Shown piece by piece: positions 25,372 through 34,529 of a DNA stretch of 64,000 nt. The notes beneath the pieces are model-generated. The model made no database searches. It was not told where the DNA came from and worked only from the letters and a program-made list of their open reading frames with translations. Each line of letters starts with the position of its first letter. Positions within the stretch are counted from its first letter, which is position 1. The position numbers were made by a program, and so were the translations under genes. The stretch is from M0103 sp040386155 (GTDB lineage Bacteria; Bacteroidota; Bacteroidia; Flavobacteriales_D; Crocinitomicaceae). The stretch covers positions 384,966 through 448,965 of the forward strand of contig JAZKFZ010000005.1 of the NCBI GenBank assembly GCA_040386155.1. Reading direction: 5' to 3'.

Positions 25372-25830
25372 ATGGCTTGGGGAAGTTTTATAACCGTTTT
25401 TTTATTATCAACCTTTAAATTCATGTTCGCCCCATTTACCGGAGCGATCTTAAAATTGACATTTTTAGAAACATTTTTGATTTGTGCGGCAGGTGGAACA
25501 TTTGGTGCTGCGGTGTTCTATTTCTCAGCAGAATATTTCATGAAAAGGTCCAAAGCAAAGCACCAACTTACCTATGAACTTGCAATCAAAAACAACTTGC
25601 AATGGATTCCAAAAAAGAAATTCACCAAGTTCAATCGTTTTATCATCCGTTTAAAACGAACGTTTGGTATTTATGGAATTAGCTTTTGGGCGCCATTTTT
25701 TCTTTCCGTCCCGATTGGCTCTATTATCACTGCGAAATTTTATGGAAAACTGAAAAAAACATTTCCATTAATAGTGTTGGGAATGTTTATCAATTCCTTA
25801 ATTATGACTTCGTTTGCTCATTTGTTTTAA
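25372..25830 (+). CDS. Small integral membrane protein of unknown function (152 aa)
   Basis: Four hydrophobic segments are visible: about residues 3-20, 30-55 (FLICAAGGTFGAAVFYF), 105-125 (SFWAPFFLSVPIGSIITAKF) and 130-150 (FPLIVLGMFINSLIMTSF). A basic loop of about 50 residues lies between the second and third (KKKFTKFNRFIIRLKRTFG). No characterised family recognised. It begins 2 bp after upp and overlaps the next gene by one base (TAATG), so it is translated with them. Confidence 0.75.
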   Translation: MAWGSFITVFLLSTFKFMFAPFTGAILKLTFLETFLICAAGGTFGAAVFYFSAEYFMKRSKAKHQLTYELAIKNNLQWIPKKKFTKFNRFIIRLKRTFGIYGISFWAPFFLSVPIGSIITAKFYGKLKKTFPLIVLGMFINSLIMTSFAHLF

Positions 25831-26528
25831 TGCAAAGGCACCTCTTTTTTGATCTTGATAGAACCCTGTGGGATTTTGAAGCCAACTCGAAAGTGGCTTT
25901 GAAGCACTTGTTTTTCGATCTCAAATTGGATGAAAAAATAAATAATTTCGAGCTTTTTTACGAACAATACAAGCTAAAAAACGCTGAATTGTGGAAACTT
26001 TACGGTGCTGGGAAACTAGCAAAAGAAGAACTACGTACAAAGCGTTTCGCAGATTCATTTGCGCTTTTCGAAATTGCAGATCAGAAATTAATCGAGAAAA
26101 TGAGTGATGGTTACGTAGCAATATCACCTTTGCAGACGCAACTTTTTCCTGGTTCTATTGAAACATTGGAGCAACTAAAATCAGATGATTACGTGCTCCA
26201 CATTATCACCAATGGCTTTAAAGAGGCACAGCATATTAAACTAAAAAACAGTTTATTAACTCCCTTTTTCGACGTTATTGTTTGTTCGGAAGACATCGGG
26301 AAAAACAAGCCAAATCCAGAAATATTCCACTACGCAACACAAAAGGCAAAGGCCAGAATTGAAGAATCAGTAATGATTGGCGACGATTTAGAAATTGATA
26401 TTATTGGTGCTTTGAATGTGGGTATGAAAGCAATTCTCTTTGATCCAGAAAACCATTACCACAATTTTATTGATGGCGCTAAAGTGAAAAAAATAGATGA
26501 AATACCGGAGACGCTTATTTGGTTGTGA
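25830..26528 (+). CDS. HAD-family phosphatase, YjjG-like
   Basis: The start is the ATG sharing a base with the upstream stop; MQRHLFFDLDRTLWDFEANS places HAD motif I (D8-x-D10) at the N-terminus as usual. Motif II is HIITNGF, motif III is GKNKPNPEIF with the catalytic Lys, and motif IV is MIGDDLEIDIIGA. The helical cap between motifs I and II is the C1 type of YjjG/haloacid dehalogenase-like nucleotidases. YjjG-type enzymes dephosphorylate nucleoside monophosphates, which would fit its place behind upp, but substrate choice is inferred. Confidence 0.88.
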   Translation: MQRHLFFDLDRTLWDFEANSKVALKHLFFDLKLDEKINNFELFYEQYKLKNAELWKLYGAGKLAKEELRTKRFADSFALFEIADQKLIEKMSDGYVAISPLQTQLFPGSIETLEQLKSDDYVLHIITNGFKEAQHIKLKNSLLTPFFDVIVCSEDIGKNKPNPEIFHYATQKAKARIEESVMIGDDLEIDIIGALNVGMKAILFDPENHYHNFIDGAKVKKIDEIPETLIWL

Positions 26529-26540
26529 GTTTTATACATG

Positions 26541-26701
26541 AATTTTTGTCCACGATTTTTTTTGTCCACGATTTTTTTGTCCACGATTTTTTTGTCCACT
26601 ATTTTTTTTGCCCACGAATTACACGAATTAGTCGAATTTCCACGAAACGGTGGTGTGATGAAGTAAATTTCTATTACTTTTAATTAGTGTTAATTCGTGG
26701 A
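26541..26701. repeat. Palindromic intergenic element with tandem-repeat left end
   Basis: The left end has five imperfect units of ATTTTTTTGTCCACG (14-16 bp each). These lead into CCACGAATTACACGAATTAGTCGAATT, and the right end is GTGTTAATTCGTGGA, the inverted complement of the left arm. About 70 bp separate the arms. The same arm sequences, again inverted, bound an element at 38835-38914. It lies between the convergent HAD and rlmB genes. Confidence 0.75.
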
Positions 26702-26718
26702 TATTCGATAGTGGATAC

Positions 26719-27495
26719 CTACCCTTTTTCCTGTCGAATTCGCTCGTATAAAATCATTCCTGCAGCAACGCCAACATTCAACGAAGCAATTTCACCCTTC
26801 ATTGGAATTCGTGCTTTAATGTCTGCTAAATTCAGCAAATCAGAAGTAATACCATCTTCTTCAGATCCCATAATCACTGCAACAGGTCCGCGCATGTTTA
26901 CTTCATTCAAAGGCACACTTGATTTTTCTGAACATGCTACAATTCGTAAACCACATTGCTGTAAATAGAACAAGGAATTTTTTAAACTATCGGTCTTACA
27001 CACTGGAATTCTATTCAAAGCCCCCGCAGAAGTTTTCATAGCATCGGCCGTTACTAAGGCAGAACCTTGCGAGGGGATCAAAATGGCATCTACACCTAAA
27101 CACTCCGCTGTTCTTGCCATTCCACCAAAATTTCGAACATCGGTAATACGATCCAACACTAAAATAAATGGTTTTTTCCCTTCCTCTAACAAAGCTTCTA
27201 CCAATGGTTCTATTACTTGATATTCAATTGGTGAAACATACGCAATAACACCTTGGTGATTGGCAGTCGTTACACGATTTAACTTCTCCACAGGGACAAA
27301 TTGCAATTGAAAATCCTTTCCTTTCAACGCTTCTTTTAAGTCGTTAAAAAGTTCTTTATCCATTCCTTTCTGGATAACAATTCTATTAATTTCTCGATCT
27401 GAGTTGATTGCTTCAATTACTGCACGCAAACCAAAAACGATGTCCTCTGGAATTCGTTCTCTATCAGCGTAATTATTATTTCTTTTATCCATCAT
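26719..27495 (-). CDS. rlmB: 23S rRNA 2'-O-ribose methyltransferase, RlmB/TrmH (SPOUT) family
   Basis: The enzyme uses SAM to methylate a ribose 2'-OH, in E. coli RlmB at G2251 of 23S rRNA. I start at MMDKRNNNYADRERIPEDIV, just after the stop of the upstream gene; the longer frame overlaps that gene. N-terminal substrate-binding domain: FGLRAVIEAINSDREINRIV. SPOUT knot motifs are RNFGGMARTAECLGVDAILI, AVIMGSEEDGI and IPMKGEIASLNVGVAAGMIL. Cytoplasmic. It lies directly behind the OsmC gene. The specific target nucleotide is inferred from family. Confidence 0.9.
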   Translation of the reverse strand: MMDKRNNNYADRERIPEDIVFGLRAVIEAINSDREINRIVIQKGMDKELFNDLKEALKGKDFQLQFVPVEKLNRVTTANHQGVIAYVSPIEYQVIEPLVEALLEEGKKPFILVLDRITDVRNFGGMARTAECLGVDAILIPSQGSALVTADAMKTSAGALNRIPVCKTDSLKNSLFYLQQCGLRIVACSEKSSVPLNEVNMRGPVAVIMGSEEDGITSDLLNLADIKARIPMKGEIASLNVGVAAGMILYERIRQEKG

Positions 27496-27499
27496 TACT

Positions 27500-27904
27500 T
27501 TACCATTTAAAATCAAACTCAATTTCCATGTCGGCATGTACAGATTTTGCTACCGGACAAGCTTTGCCAGCGCGCATCACTTTCTCTGCTTGTTTTTCAT
27601 CCCAACCATTGCCCGACATATTCATCTCAATGACAATTTTTCCAATTCTTCGAGGTTCTGTAGCCATTACTTTTGTTACTAAGGCCACTCCGTTTTCAAA
27701 CTTAACATCGTGCTCCAAACAATATATACCGATAATAGTGAACATACAAGAAGCATAAGCCGTTGCAACAAGATCAGTTGGTGAAAATTTTTCTCCCTTA
27801 CCTTTATTGTCGACTGGCGCATCGGTGTAAATGATTTCTCCCGAAGCCAAATGCTCACATTGGGTTCTTAAATTGCCCAAATAAGTTACTTTCGAAGTTG
27901 CCAT
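27500..27904 (-). CDS. OsmC family peroxiredoxin-like protein
   Basis: The start MATSKVTYLGNLRTQCEH is chosen because it gives the usual family N-terminus; the longer frame adds 15 residues across the divergent promoter. Catalytic cysteines are in TAYASCMFTIIG and GKACPVAKSV, the two-Cys pattern of OsmC/Ohr thiol peroxidases that reduce hydroperoxides. 134 residues, normal for the family. The gene is divergent from lipA and 4 bp upstream of rlmB. Confidence 0.92.
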   Translation of the reverse strand: MATSKVTYLGNLRTQCEHLASGEIIYTDAPVDNKGKGEKFSPTDLVATAYASCMFTIIGIYCLEHDVKFENGVALVTKVMATEPRRIGKIVIEMNMSGNGWDEKQAEKVMRAGKACPVAKSVHADMEIEFDFKW

Positions 27905-27923
27905 AAAATAACGTAAAAAATTG

Positions 27924-27931
27924 TACTTTTG
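27924..27931 (+). promoter_or_regulatory. Promoter -7 box TACTTTTG for lipA
   Basis: Exact TAnnTTTG match in the divergent gap, 51 bp upstream of the lipA ATG. The -33 element is not clear. Confidence 0.45.
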
Positions 27932-27981
27932 TGGTGTAAAATTAGTCATTTTTCAAGGACAATCATTGGGGAATTATTTTC

Positions 27982-28857
27982 ATGAGTGAAATCATTAATA
28001 CAGAAAATGCGGACTTCCGCATAAAAAAACCAAAATGGCTTCGTGTAAAACTGCCGACAGGAGAGAATTACAAGAAAGTTAGAGCATTGGTTGACGAGCA
28101 TAAATTACATACTATTTGTGAAAGTGGAAGCTGTCCAAACATGGGAGAATGTTGGGGTGAAGGCACTGCAACGTTCATGATATTAGGAAATATTTGCACC
28201 CGTTCTTGTGGATTTTGTGGCGTAAAAACAGGTCGACCAGATGATGTTGATATTTACGAACCGGGAAAAGTAGCGCAAAGTGTGAAATTAATGGGTGTGA
28301 AACACGCCGTAATAACTTCCGTTGACCGTGATGATTTAAAAGATGGTGGTTCGGAAATTTGGGTGCAAACAATCAAAGCCATCAGACATCAATCGCCTGG
28401 CACCACTATGGAAACATTGATACCTGATTTTGCTGGTAATTGGGATAATTTACAACGCATCATTGATGCATCTCCAGAAATTGTTTCACACAATTTGGAA
28501 ACAGTAAGAAGATTAACGAAGCAAGTTAGAATTCAAGCAAAATATGATAGAAGCTTAGAAGTGCTTTTTCGCTTAAAAAAAGGTGGAATGCGTTCTAAAT
28601 CAGGATTAATGTTGGGACTTGGCGAAACAGATGAAGAAATCATTGAAACGATGGAGGATTTACGAGGCGTAGGTCTCGACATTTTAACATTAGGACAATA
28701 CCTTCAACCGACAACAAAACATTTGCCAGTGGCAGAATTTGTTACCCCAGAACGCTTCGAAAAATACAAAGAATTAGGTCTAAAAATGGGCTTCAGATAT
28801 GTGGAAAGCGGTCCGCTAGTTCGTTCGTCATATCACGCCGAGAAACATCTATTTTAA
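27982..28857 (+). CDS. lipA: Lipoyl synthase
   Basis: This radical-SAM enzyme inserts two sulfur atoms into protein-bound octanoyl groups to make lipoyl cofactors. The auxiliary cluster cysteines C46, C51 and C57 (CESGSCPNMGECW) and the radical-SAM C72-x3-C76-x2-C79 (CTRSCGFC) are intact, as is the C-terminal RSSYHAE serine motif that ligates the auxiliary cluster. 291 aa is the normal length. The next gene is lpd, whose product works with lipoylated complexes, so the pair links cofactor synthesis to use. Confidence 0.97.
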   Translation: MSEIINTENADFRIKKPKWLRVKLPTGENYKKVRALVDEHKLHTICESGSCPNMGECWGEGTATFMILGNICTRSCGFCGVKTGRPDDVDIYEPGKVAQSVKLMGVKHAVITSVDRDDLKDGGSEIWVQTIKAIRHQSPGTTMETLIPDFAGNWDNLQRIIDASPEIVSHNLETVRRLTKQVRIQAKYDRSLEVLFRLKKGGMRSKSGLMLGLGETDEEIIETMEDLRGVGLDILTLGQYLQPTTKHLPVAEFVTPERFEKYKELGLKMGFRYVESGPLVRSSYHAEKHLF

Positions 28858-28902
28858 TCAAAAACTTATTTCTAATTTTACCCTCGCAATTCAAACAATT
28901 TT

Positions 28903-30306
28903 ATGAGCACTTTTGACACCATTTTTATCGGATCAGGACCTGGAGGTTATGTTGGAGCTATTCGTTCTGCACAACTCGGAATGAAAACGGCCATCATTGA
29001 AAAATATTTAACATTAGGTGGTACTTGCCTCAACGTTGGTTGTATTCCATCAAAAGCATTATTGGACTCATCAGAACATTACCATAATGCAGTTCATAAT
29101 TTTGCAGAGCACGGAATTGTGGTGAAGGATGTGAAAGCGAACATTGAGCAAATGATTAACCGCAAAAATGAAGTGGTTTCTCAAACGTGTGCTGGTGTGA
29201 AGTTCCTCATGGACAAAAATAAAATTGAAGTATTCGAAGGTGTTGGTGCATTTGTTGATAAAAACACAATTAAAGTGACACACAACGACGGCAAAGAATC
29301 CATCATCACTGCTAAAAACATTGTGATCGCAACTGGATCTAAACCGAATTTCTTTCCAGGAATGGAACCAGATAAAAAACGTATCATCACATCAACTGAA
29401 GCATTGAATTTGAAAGAAATTCCAAAGAAAATGTTGGTGATTGGTGGTGGTGTTATCGGATTGGAATTAGGTTCTGTCTTTGCGCGATTAGGAACTGAAA
29501 TTGAAGTTGTTGAATTCGCTCCAACAATCATCCCAACGATGGATGGCACGCTCGCTAAGGAATTAACACGTGTTCTGAAAAAAGAAGGATTCAAATTCAA
29601 CTTGGAACACAGCGTTCAAAAGGTAGAAAATAAAGGAAAGAAAGTGGTGCTAACTGCTTTGAATAAGAAAAAAGAAGAAGTGACTTTCGAAGCTGACTAT
29701 TGTTTAGTAGCCGTAGGTAGAAAAGCATTTACACAAGGTTTGAATGTGGAAGCAGCTGGTTTAACAGTTAATCAACGTGGACAGATCGATACAAGCGATC
29801 ACCTACAAACTGCAATTCCAAACATCTACGCAATCGGCGATGTTACCAAAGGTGCAATGTTGGCGCACAAAGCAGAAGAAGAAGGTGTTTATGTTGCTGA
29901 GCTTTTAGCAGGACAAAAACCACACATCAACTATAATCTAATCCCTGGTGTTGTGTACACTTGGCCAGAGGTTGCTGCAGTAGGAAAAACTGAAGAAGAA
30001 TTGAAGGCTGCTGGTGTCGATATTAAAGTAGGATCATTCCCAATCAAGGCTTTAGGTCGTGCTCGTGCGAGTATGGACACAGCAGGTTTAATTAAAATCA
30101 TTGCGGATGCGAAGACAGATGAAGTTTTAGGTGTTCACATGATTGCTCCTCGTGCTGCCGATTTAATCATGGAAGCTGTCGTAGCGATGGAATACAGAGC
30201 ATCTGCGGAAGACATCGCACGGATCTGTCACCCACACCCAACTTATTCGGAAGCAGTGAAAGAAGCGGCGATGGATGCTACAGAAAAAAGAGCTTTGCAC
30301 GTTTAA
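28903..30306 (+). CDS. lpdA: Dihydrolipoyl dehydrogenase (E3)
   Basis: This flavoprotein reoxidises dihydrolipoamide in 2-oxoacid dehydrogenase and glycine cleavage complexes, reducing NAD+. FAD site GSGPGGYVGAIRSAQLG, redox disulfide C42/C47 (GGTCLNVGCIPSKAL), NAD site VIGGGVIGLELGSVFARLG, second FAD contact YAIGDVTKGAMLAHKAEEEG, and the catalytic His in CHPHPTYSEAVKEAAMD are all present. 467 aa is full length. It lies 45 bp after lipA, and a hairpin terminator follows, so lipA-lpdA form a two-gene unit. Confidence 0.96.
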   Translation: MSTFDTIFIGSGPGGYVGAIRSAQLGMKTAIIEKYLTLGGTCLNVGCIPSKALLDSSEHYHNAVHNFAEHGIVVKDVKANIEQMINRKNEVVSQTCAGVKFLMDKNKIEVFEGVGAFVDKNTIKVTHNDGKESIITAKNIVIATGSKPNFFPGMEPDKKRIITSTEALNLKEIPKKMLVIGGGVIGLELGSVFARLGTEIEVVEFAPTIIPTMDGTLAKELTRVLKKEGFKFNLEHSVQKVENKGKKVVLTALNKKKEEVTFEADYCLVAVGRKAFTQGLNVEAAGLTVNQRGQIDTSDHLQTAIPNIYAIGDVTKGAMLAHKAEEEGVYVAELLAGQKPHINYNLIPGVVYTWPEVAAVGKTEEELKAAGVDIKVGSFPIKALGRARASMDTAGLIKIIADAKTDEVLGVHMIAPRAADLIMEAVVAMEYRASAEDIARICHPHPTYSEAVKEAAMDATEKRALHV

Positions 30307-30324
30307 AAGAAAACAACTCAATAG

Positions 30325-30356
30325 AAATGCGACCTCAAAAGGGTCGCATTTTTTTG
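30325..30356 (+). terminator. Terminator after lpdA
   Basis: AAATGCGACC, loop TCAAAAG (approximately), GGTCGCATTT, then a run of T residues: a 10-bp stem with U-tract 20 bp after the lpdA stop. Confidence 0.85.
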
Positions 30357-30486
30357 AGCAAACATTTTTTTTGTTTACACTAAACTGTTTACTGTAAACT
30401 AAATTTCTGAAATAACTGAAAAAATAGATGAATCGATACAGCTAAAATTGAACATCATTTCCTCCAACTTATCAATACAAAATAGC

Positions 30487-30494
30487 TAACTTTG
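30487..30494 (+). promoter_or_regulatory. Promoter -7 box TAACTTTG for mfd
   Basis: Exact TAnnTTTG match 60 bp upstream of the mfd ATG. The leader that follows contains a GC-rich hairpin at 30508-30532. Confidence 0.45.
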
Positions 30495-30507
30495 CAACAA
30501 CTATACG

Positions 30508-30532
30508 AGGGCGTCCTACTGGGATTTGCCCT
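30508..30532 (+). promoter_or_regulatory. Hairpin in the mfd leader
   Basis: AGGGC and GCCCT pair, with an inner CC/GG, in an otherwise AT-rich leader, followed by TTTT. It resembles a weak attenuator but matches no known riboswitch. Confidence 0.3.
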
Positions 30533-30553
30533 TTTACGCGTTTTAAATTATCT

Positions 30554-33500
30554 ATGACACAACAAGAGTTTCTTCAACGGTTCAAAAAGATATCACAAAT
30601 TGATGAATCTGCACAAGCACTGACTAAAAAGCAACAACGCATTCATTGGAAGGGTCTTACTGGAGCCTCAAAAGCACTTTGTGCGGCAGCACTAGCAGAG
30701 CAAACACCCGGACATCATCTTTTTATTCTCAACGACAAAGAAGAGGCCGCTTATTTCCTCAATGATTTAGAATCACTGTATCCAGACGATAAACGTGTAC
30801 TCTTCTACCCTGCTTCGTACCGTTTGCCTTATCAATTTGAAGAAACAGACAATGCCAATGTGGTGGCGAGAACGGAAACCTTGGAACGTATTAATTCAGG
30901 AGCAAATTCCTGGATTGTGACTTATCCGCAAGCCTTGTTCGAAAAAGTGCCAACAACGCGAAATCTATCAAAAAATACCCTGCGAATAGAGGTTGGTAAA
31001 ACGTATTCCATCGATTTCATCAATGAGTTATTACTCGAATACTATTTCGAACGTGTGGATTTTGTCTACGAACCTGGTCAGTTTTCAATACGTGGAGGAA
31101 TTGTTGATGTATACTCCTATTCCAACGACATTCCTTTCCGTATTGAATTTTTTGGCGATGAAGTAGAAACCATTCGAACGTTTGATGCTTCTTCTCAATT
31201 ATCTGTCAATACGCATCACCATTTTAATATCATTCCGAATGTTCAGGGACAACTTAATTTGATTGAAAATGGTAGTTTTTTCTCCTTTTTGGGAAGTACT
31301 GCCACAGTCTGGATTTCATCGGTTGATCAACTTCAAACGGTACTCGATAAGGAATATGAAAAAGCACTAAAAACCTTTAATGGCTTGCCGAACACGGTAA
31401 AACACACCATTCCTGATGATCTATACTTGCATCCTACTGAGGGATTTAAAGAACTTCAGAAATTTCCAATTTTAGAATGGGGTCCCGATTATCAACTGAA
31501 AGCGGATGCCATATTTTCGTTCGATTTTCAACCACAGCCTAGTTTCAATAAGAACTTTGATTTGCTAAAAGCAGATTTAATACAACGAAGTGAAAATGGT
31601 TCTACAAATTTAATTTTCTCCAATCAACCGAGACAAATTGAGCGATTGTACCAGATTTTTGAAGACATTGGCGGTGGAGTAGAATTTCAGCCAATGACAT
31701 TTTCATTGCACGAAGGGTTCATTTCTCCGAGTTTAAAACTGACCTGCTATACTGATCATCAACTCTTTGAACGCTTCCATCGATTTCGTTTAAAAGAAGG
31801 CTTTCGACAAGCAAAACAAGCACTTACATTAAAGGAAATTTACAACCTCCAAAAGGGCGATTATGTCACACACATCGATCATGGAGTTGGACAATTTTCT
31901 GGCTTGGAAACCATCGATGTGAACGGAAAACCGCAAGAAGCAATTCGTTTGGTGTACAAGGATGGCGATGTTCTCTATGTTGGCATTCACTCATTGCACC
32001 GTATTTCTAAGTTTACCGGAAAGGAAGGAAACATCCCGAAGGTAAATAAACTAGGAACGCAAGCCTGGAGCAATTTAAAACAAAAGACAAAGAACAAAAT
32101 CAAGGAGCTTGCCTACGATTTAATTCAACTCTATGCGAAGCGAAAAAGTCAACCCGGTTATGCGTTTCAGAAAGATTCTTACTTGCAAAATGAATTGGAA
32201 GCTTCATTTATGTATGAAGACACACCTGATCAATTTAAAGCAACGGAAGCGGTAAAAGAAGACATGGAAAAATCGACGCCGATGGATCGTTTGATTTGCG
32301 GTGATGTTGGTTTTGGAAAAACAGAAGTGGCCATTCGAGCCGCGTTTAAAGCCGCAACAGATGGAAAACAAGTCGCTATTTTAGTGCCTACCACCATTCT
32401 TTCGATGCAGCATTTTCGGAGTTTCAAGGAACGTTTGAAAGATTTTCCCGTGACGGTAGATTACATCAATCGCTTTAAATCAAGCAAAGAAACGACAGAA
32501 ACACTCAAGCAACTAGCAGAAGGAAAAATTGATATTTTGATTGGAACGCATGCGCTAGTTGCGGAACGAGTAAAATTCAAAGACCTTGGATTGATGATTA
32601 TCGACGAGGAACAGAAGTTTGGTGTCGGTGTGAAAGACAAGTTAAAAACACTTCGTGCAACTGTTGATACACTAACACTTACTGCTACGCCCATTCCACG
32701 CACACTGCAGTTTTCATTGATGGGCGCACGCGATTTAAGTATCATCAATACGCCACCGCCGAACCGCCAGCCTGTTTTAACTGATATTATTCTCTTTAAC
32801 GAAGAAATTATTCGTGATGCTATTTCTTACGAAGTAAGTCGTGGTGGACAAGTGTTTTTCGTCAACAATCGCTTATCGAACATACGTGATATTTCTGGGA
32901 TGATTACGCGTTTATGTCCAGGCGTTCGAGTAGGAATTGGACATGGACAAATGGATGGCAAGCAATTGGAAAAGGTGATGATGGATTTCATCAATGGCGA
33001 ATACGATGTGTTGTTGGCCACTACCATTATTGAAAGTGGTATTGACATTTCGAATGCGAATACGATTATCATCAACGAGGCGCACAATTTTGGATTGAGC
33101 GATTTACACCAATTGCGGGGTCGTGTGGGACGGAGCAATAAAAAAGGATTTTGCTACCTCATCGCACCACCATTTAGCGTAATGTCATCTGACTCTCGCA
33201 AGCGTTTGGAAGCATTGGTACAATTCTCCGATTTAGGGGCAGGATTCAACATTGCGATGAAAGATTTAGACATTCGCGGAGCTGGAAATATGCTGGGAGG
33301 CGAACAAAGCGGATTTATTTCTGAGATTGGATTTGAGATGTATCAGAAAATTTTAAACGAGGCAATTGAAGAATTGAAGGAAAATGAATTCAAGGACTTG
33401 TATGATGATCGCACCACGGATACACTTTTAAATTTTGTGAAAGATTGCGTTTTGGAAACCGATTTGGAAGTTCGAATTCCTGATGATTACGTGAACAATG

Positions 33501-33901
33501 TTGCGGAACGCTTGAGTTTGTATCAAGAAATGGACAATCTAAAATCGGAGGAGGAACTGACCACTTTTGCAAAGCAATTAATTGACCGATTTGGACCTTT
33601 ACCGCAACAAGTGAACGAATTGATTTTATCGTTCCGTTTACGCTGGATGGCAGAGAAAATGGGCTTGGAACGCTTGGTCATTAAATCAGATAAAATGATT
33701 GGCTATTTTATTTCCAATCCACAATCGAAGTTCTTTGAAACAGATGCGTTTACAAAGGTACTGTCACAAATCCAAATCTCTGGATCTCAGGTCAAGTTGA
33801 GTGAGAAAAACGATAAACTCCGCATTATTTTTGAAAAAGTAAGGCATTTAAAAGATGCTTATGAGCAAATGGAGAGGTTTTCGTTGAAGAATAATCCATA
33901 A
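30554..33901 (+). CDS. mfd: Transcription-repair coupling factor
   Basis: Mfd removes RNA polymerase stalled at DNA lesions and recruits UvrA. The 1115-residue protein has an N-terminal UvrB-like module (GASKALCAAALAEQTPGHH, VYEPGQFSIRGGIVDVYSYS), the CarD-like RNA polymerase-binding domain (LQKGDYVTHIDHGVGQFSGL), and a RecG-like translocase. Walker A CGDVGFGKTEVAIRAAF lies near residue 580 and the DEEQ box near 684. Other translocase motifs are TLTATPIPRTLQFSLMG, NRLSNI and LRGRVGRSNKKGFCYLI. The C-terminal TRCF domain is present. Length is slightly shorter than E. coli Mfd. It is followed 35 bp later by a YehS-like gene. Confidence 0.96.
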   Translation: MTQQEFLQRFKKISQIDESAQALTKKQQRIHWKGLTGASKALCAAALAEQTPGHHLFILNDKEEAAYFLNDLESLYPDDKRVLFYPASYRLPYQFEETDNANVVARTETLERINSGANSWIVTYPQALFEKVPTTRNLSKNTLRIEVGKTYSIDFINELLLEYYFERVDFVYEPGQFSIRGGIVDVYSYSNDIPFRIEFFGDEVETIRTFDASSQLSVNTHHHFNIIPNVQGQLNLIENGSFFSFLGSTATVWISSVDQLQTVLDKEYEKALKTFNGLPNTVKHTIPDDLYLHPTEGFKELQKFPILEWGPDYQLKADAIFSFDFQPQPSFNKNFDLLKADLIQRSENGSTNLIFSNQPRQIERLYQIFEDIGGGVEFQPMTFSLHEGFISPSLKLTCYTDHQLFERFHRFRLKEGFRQAKQALTLKEIYNLQKGDYVTHIDHGVGQFSGLETIDVNGKPQEAIRLVYKDGDVLYVGIHSLHRISKFTGKEGNIPKVNKLGTQAWSNLKQKTKNKIKELAYDLIQLYAKRKSQPGYAFQKDSYLQNELEASFMYEDTPDQFKATEAVKEDMEKSTPMDRLICGDVGFGKTEVAIRAAFKAATDGKQVAILVPTTILSMQHFRSFKERLKDFPVTVDYINRFKSSKETTETLKQLAEGKIDILIGTHALVAERVKFKDLGLMIIDEEQKFGVGVKDKLKTLRATVDTLTLTATPIPRTLQFSLMGARDLSIINTPPPNRQPVLTDIILFNEEIIRDAISYEVSRGGQVFFVNNRLSNIRDISGMITRLCPGVRVGIGHGQMDGKQLEKVMMDFINGEYDVLLATTIIESGIDISNANTIIINEAHNFGLSDLHQLRGRVGRSNKKGFCYLIAPPFSVMSSDSRKRLEALVQFSDLGAGFNIAMKDLDIRGAGNMLGGEQSGFISEIGFEMYQKILNEAIEELKENEFKDLYDDRTTDTLLNFVKDCVLETDLEVRIPDDYVNNVAERLSLYQEMDNLKSEEELTTFAKQLIDRFGPLPQQVNELILSFRLRWMAEKMGLERLVIKSDKMIGYFISNPQSKFFETDAFTKVLSQIQISGSQVKLSEKNDKLRIIFEKVRHLKDAYEQMERFSLKNNP

Positions 33902-33936
33902 ATTTACTATTCGCTTGAAATTAAAATAAAAACCAC

Positions 33937-34401
33937 ATGACCAACAACGATATCTTACGAAAAATACGTTACATCTACGATTGTAGCGACACTAAAATGA
34001 TTGAGTTATTTGCTTCTGGAGGCATGACGGTTACACGTGCGCAGGTAAGCGACTGGTTAAAAAAAGATGATGCCGAAGACTACAAAGCATTGAGAGATCT
34101 TGAATTTGCCAGTTTTTTGAATGGTTTCATCAATGAAAAACGTGGTCAAAAAGAAGGTGTTCAAATGCAAGCGGAATCTAGCTTGAACAACAACATCATT
34201 TTTAGAAAATTAAAAATTGCGCTCAATCTCACTGATGATGATTTGATGGAACTGTTCGAAAAAGCGCAATTTAAAGTGTCAAAAACAGAGTTAAGTGCCT
34301 TGTTCAGAAAACCGGATCACAAGCATTATCGTCCTTGCAAGGATCAGTTTTTACGCAATTTCTTATTGGGCTTGCAACTTGCAAATAAAGGGGGAGAATA
34401 A
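33937..34401 (+). CDS. DUF1456 family protein (YehS-like)
   Basis: 154 aa built of two repeats of about 65 residues. Each starts NDILRKIRYIYDCSDTKMIEL or NNIIFRKLKIALNLTDDDLMEL, continues with a short helix-turn (VTRAQVSDWLKK, VSKTELSALFRK) and ends FLNGFI or FLLGLQ. This is the E. coli YehS arrangement. The function of the family is not established; the repeats look like DNA- or protein-binding helical units. Probably cytoplasmic. It may be cotranscribed with mfd. Confidence 0.88.
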   Translation: MTNNDILRKIRYIYDCSDTKMIELFASGGMTVTRAQVSDWLKKDDAEDYKALRDLEFASFLNGFINEKRGQKEGVQMQAESSLNNNIIFRKLKIALNLTDDDLMELFEKAQFKVSKTELSALFRKPDHKHYRPCKDQFLRNFLLGLQLANKGGE

Positions 34402-34529
34402 CCACTCGTCTTTAAATCCATATCGGATAGGTACTTCTTACTTTAAGTAAATGTTAAAGCTTTCCAGATTCGCTTTTGTCAACAAGATTTCAATTAATAT
34501 TGCATTACTATCGAATTTTACATCCATTC

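Noticed and set aside
26541..26617. Possible CRISPR array
   Set aside because: The units are contiguous imperfect repeats of 14-16 bp with no spacers; no cas genes in the window.
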